This document shows, one piece after another, positions 63,854 to 64,000 of a stretch of DNA of 64,000 nt. The stretch comes from Jiangella sp. DSM 45060 (GTDB taxonomy: Bacteria; Actinomycetota; Actinomycetes; Jiangellales; Jiangellaceae), in NCBI RefSeq assembly GCF_900105175.1, contig NZ_LT629771.1:2170001-2234000 (forward strand), in the 5' to 3' direction. How positions within the stretch are numbered: position 1 is the stretch's first letter; every line of letters begins with the position of its first letter. Under the pieces are notes generated by a model that had not been told where the DNA came from, did not search any database, and worked only from the letters and a program-made list of their open reading frames with translations. The position numbers and the translations under genes were made by a program.

Positions 63854-64000
63854 GAGAGTTGTTCCTCCAGGCGAGATGGTGCGGATGGTTCGACGATCGG
63901 AGCGAGCGCGGCCGCGAGCCGGTCGCGGTCGGCCGGGTCCAGGGACCGGGCGAAGGCCCGCACGGCGTTGTGGCGGGCGTCGTCGATCTCGGTCATGATC
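63850..64000 (-). CDS. MarR-family regulator (3' part; 5' part outside window)
   Basis: The minus-strand frame open from the right edge ends with the ATGA overlap to the MFS gene. The visible 49 codons read MTEIDDARHNAVRAFARSLD and ADRDRLAAALAPIV, the amphipathic C-terminal dimerisation helix typical of MarR proteins. The window edge cuts the winged HTH. A short ATG at 63996 in the same frame is probably internal. Assignment rests on helix pattern and the MarR-MFS context. Confidence 0.65.
   Translation of the reverse strand, partial: IMTEIDDARHNAVRAFARSLDPADRDRLAAALAPIVEPSAPSRLEEQLS

Overview
The window is a very GC-rich chromosomal segment (codon third positions mostly G/C, many GTG/TTG starts, long chains of 4-base ATGA/GTGA gene overlaps). 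Gene content and order (tkt-tal-pgi-zwf-opcA, ctaB/ctaA heme A genes, sufR-B-D-C-S-U-T, DUF6458 and bPH2 membrane proteins) point to an actinobacterium. A Jiangella-like or related lineage is possible, but I cannot fix the genus from sequence alone.

Layout. 1-7165 (minus): a carbon-metabolism operon tkt > tal > pgi > zwf > opcA linking the non-oxidative and oxidative pentose phosphate pathway to glycolysis; opcA runs off the left edge. 7374-12268: heme O synthase (ctaB) and heme A synthase (ctaA), separated by a MerR regulator with a MerR-type operator, an intergenic region made of two tandem-repeat arrays, a membrane protein and a DUF6458 protein. 12269-18929: a gene-poor stretch, a pair of PH-domain membrane proteins, an ABC-2 exporter whose permease carries perfect 31-residue repeats, a second DUF6458 protein and an anchored hypothetical protein. 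18986-26505: an iron-box-like site and the SUF iron-sulfur cluster operon, followed by a HAD hydrolase and peptide deformylase. 26515-33257: small hypotheticals including a colicin-immunity-like protein, an ArsR/SRPBCC pair, a YtrA-type GntR operon with two ABC transporter modules, and a MocR-type regulator divergent from a small membrane protein.

33326-45406: tRNA-Pro(GGG), a broken excisionase remnant, then a block of three very large secreted glycosidases: a six-hairpin-type enzyme with two LamG domains, a GH84 beta-N-acetylglucosaminidase with LamG, and a GH20 hexosaminidase with F5/8C-like and NEW3-like modules. Two copies of a 20-bp operator whose right half matches the DasR/HutC-type dre sequence lie upstream, one overlapping a good -10 box. 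Together these suggest a tRNA-associated amino-sugar glycan-degradation island under GntR/HutC-type control.

45870-64000: a HEAT protein and a MerR-HEAT fusion, a DJ-1/PfpI protein, an SNF2 helicase preceded by an approximately 250-nt leader with five strong hairpins (the best candidate here for an undescribed element), a secreted small protein, a lysyl-oxidase-like lipoprotein, a PIG-L protein with an altered active site, a nucleosidase with a disturbed 3' end, an SDR, a uridine-kinase-like protein without a P-loop, a heterodimeric ABC exporter, a glutamate-cysteine ligase family protein, a DUF4037 protein, a VOC protein and a MarR-MFS drug-efflux operon that leaves the right edge.
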